Part shown: in pieces, positions 5,214-5,978 of the stretch | Layout: every line of letters begins with the position of its first letter | Numbering within the stretch: position 1 is the first letter of the stretch | Origin: an uncultured Prevotella sp. | GTDB taxonomy: Bacteria > Bacteroidota > Bacteroidia > Bacteroidales > Bacteroidaceae | Reading direction: 5' to 3' | NCBI GenBank assembly: GCA_937880835.1 | Contig: CALGRN010000272.1 | Coordinates: 1 to 5,978, forward strand | Length of the DNA: 5,978 nt | Position numbers and translations under genes: made by a program | Notes under the pieces: generated by a model | Databases searched by the model: none | Told to the model about the DNA's origin: nothing | What the model saw: only the letters and a program-made list of their open reading frames with translations

Positions 5214-5978
5214 TCAATAAACTTTTAGAACGTCTCCAACTTTTATTCTATACTCACTGCTCAAATTGTTTTTCTTATACAGACTCTTTGTTCTTATTCC
5301 GTATAATTGCGCGATAGAATACATACTCTCGCCGTTTCTCACTATGTGAGGACGGTTTTTATATGACTTGTCTGCCTTTTTCCGTTTCTTTTTAAGATAT
5401 ACGATGTCTCCTTCGTGCAATACGGCATCATGGTCACGCTCGTTATATCTTGCCAAAGCACGATAAGGGAGTTCCACTTCCTTTCCTATACTTCTGAAAG
5501 TATCTCCTTCTCGGGCTTTCATATAATAGTTGTCGTTATACATGTATATTGTATGAAGCCTGCCGGTTGTGCCCGACGAGCCGCCGGTTGAAGAATGTTT
5601 TGCTATAAATCTGTCGTATGAACGGGCAGTGTCGTATTCGTAAAGTCTGTAAAGTTCTATAATTTCTATCAGACGTTGTGCATAGTTTGGATTGGTTGCA
5701 TATCCGCACTCTTTAAGTCCTCTTGCCCATCCTTTATAGTCAGTCACCGGAATTCTGAACAAACGGCTGTATCTGACATTGTTTTTCAGAAACTTGCTAT
5801 GGTCTTCATAGCTTTCATATACATTGTTGTAGGCACGGAAGCATTCGCCTATGGCATCATCATCATGATATATCGTAGCTCCCGACCATTCGTGACACTT
5901 TATGCCGAAGTGGTTGTTGCCTTTCAATGCGAGGTCACTTTGCCCCGCACCGCTTTCAAACAATCCCTGTGCTAATGT
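5214..5978 (-). CDS. GH73-type glucosaminidase with two LysM domains (5' end missing)
   Basis: An exported peptidoglycan hydrolase that cleaves the glycan chain (endo-beta-N-acetylglucosaminidase type). The frame is open to the window edge, so the start and signal peptide lie beyond 5978; the first visible residues are TLAQGLFESGAG. By visible-residue numbering, Glu8 in FESG is the expected catalytic general acid. Further GH73 blocks are NNHFGIKC (21-28), ESYEDHSKFL (55-64) and GWARGLKECGYATNPNYAQR (83-102). A Ser/Gly/Thr linker (~128-139) leads to two LysM modules that bind peptidoglycan, at ~151-195 (REGDTFRSI, then EGDIVYLK) and ~210-254 (RNGESMYSIAQLYGI, then VGDVLKVY). A basic segment (KKKRKKADKSYK) separates them. 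The gene ends in TGA at 5214, 8 nt before the M64 start, indicating an operon. A TTG at 5963 lies inside the conserved domain and is not the start. Confidence 0.92.
   Translation of the reverse strand, partial: TLAQGLFESGAGQSDLALKGNNHFGIKCHEWSGATIYHDDDAIGECFRAYNNVYESYEDHSKFLKNNVRYSRLFRIPVTDYKGWARGLKECGYATNPNYAQRLIEIIELYRLYEYDTARSYDRFIAKHSSTGGSSGTTGRLHTIYMYNDNYYMKAREGDTFRSIGKEVELPYRALARYNERDHDAVLHEGDIVYLKKKRKKADKSYKNRPHIVRNGESMYSIAQLYGIRTKSLYKKNNLSSEYRIKVGDVLKVY

Noticed and set aside
5215..5217. TTG start for the M64 gene overlapping the glucosaminidase stop
   Set aside because: ATG codons at 5211 and 5205 follow at once, and the latter gives a standard signal peptide; the TTG adds only a few non-conserved residues.

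Overview
The window comes from a member of the Bacteroidales (Bacteroidota). The first 62 bases are the 5' end of a 16S rRNA gene on the minus strand. It contains the conserved 27F site (36-55) and the GATGAACGCTAGCTACAGGC start typical of this order. The rRNA promoter and one protein-gene promoter match the Bacteroidetes pattern (-33 TTTG, -7 TAnnTTTG) rather than sigma70. The genus cannot be fixed from what is visible. Every gene reads leftward, on the minus strand, toward the rRNA operon.

Layout, in the direction of transcription (right to left). (1) At 5978-5214 is a partial GH73-type glucosaminidase with two C-terminal LysM modules, running off the right edge. (2) At 5205-4024 is a secreted M64-family zinc metallopeptidase, cut short by an in-frame TAA. 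The missing C-terminal 29 codons are still intact in the same frame down to 3934. (3) At 3896-3120 is a secreted TPR protein whose last ~60 residues are encoded by an intergenic repeat. Genes 1-3 are tightly spaced and probably one transcript for envelope or periplasmic proteins. (4) 3119-2565 is a repeat-rich intergenic region. It holds two diverged copies of a dispersed repeat (one invading the TPR gene's 3' end), two hairpin arrays with the same 24-bp period but different cores, a third motif with the same 24-bp step, and a long snap-back structure around the TPR stop codon. (5) 2564-1302 is a secreted alpha/beta-hydrolase with a DUF3887-like N-terminal region, followed after 15 nt by (6) 1286-708, a conserved Bacteroidales protein of unknown function. 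These two form a probable two-gene operon. (7) 707-331 is very AT-rich and has no gene. (8) 330-63 is the rRNA promoter and leader, with a 5' hairpin and a boxA-like antitermination element.

The most noteworthy items are the nonsense-interrupted M64 peptidase, the 24-bp hairpin arrays whose stem arms differ in a compensatory way between clusters, and the repeat-derived tail of the TPR protein. No new multi-gene system (defence, secretion, biosynthesis) is visible.
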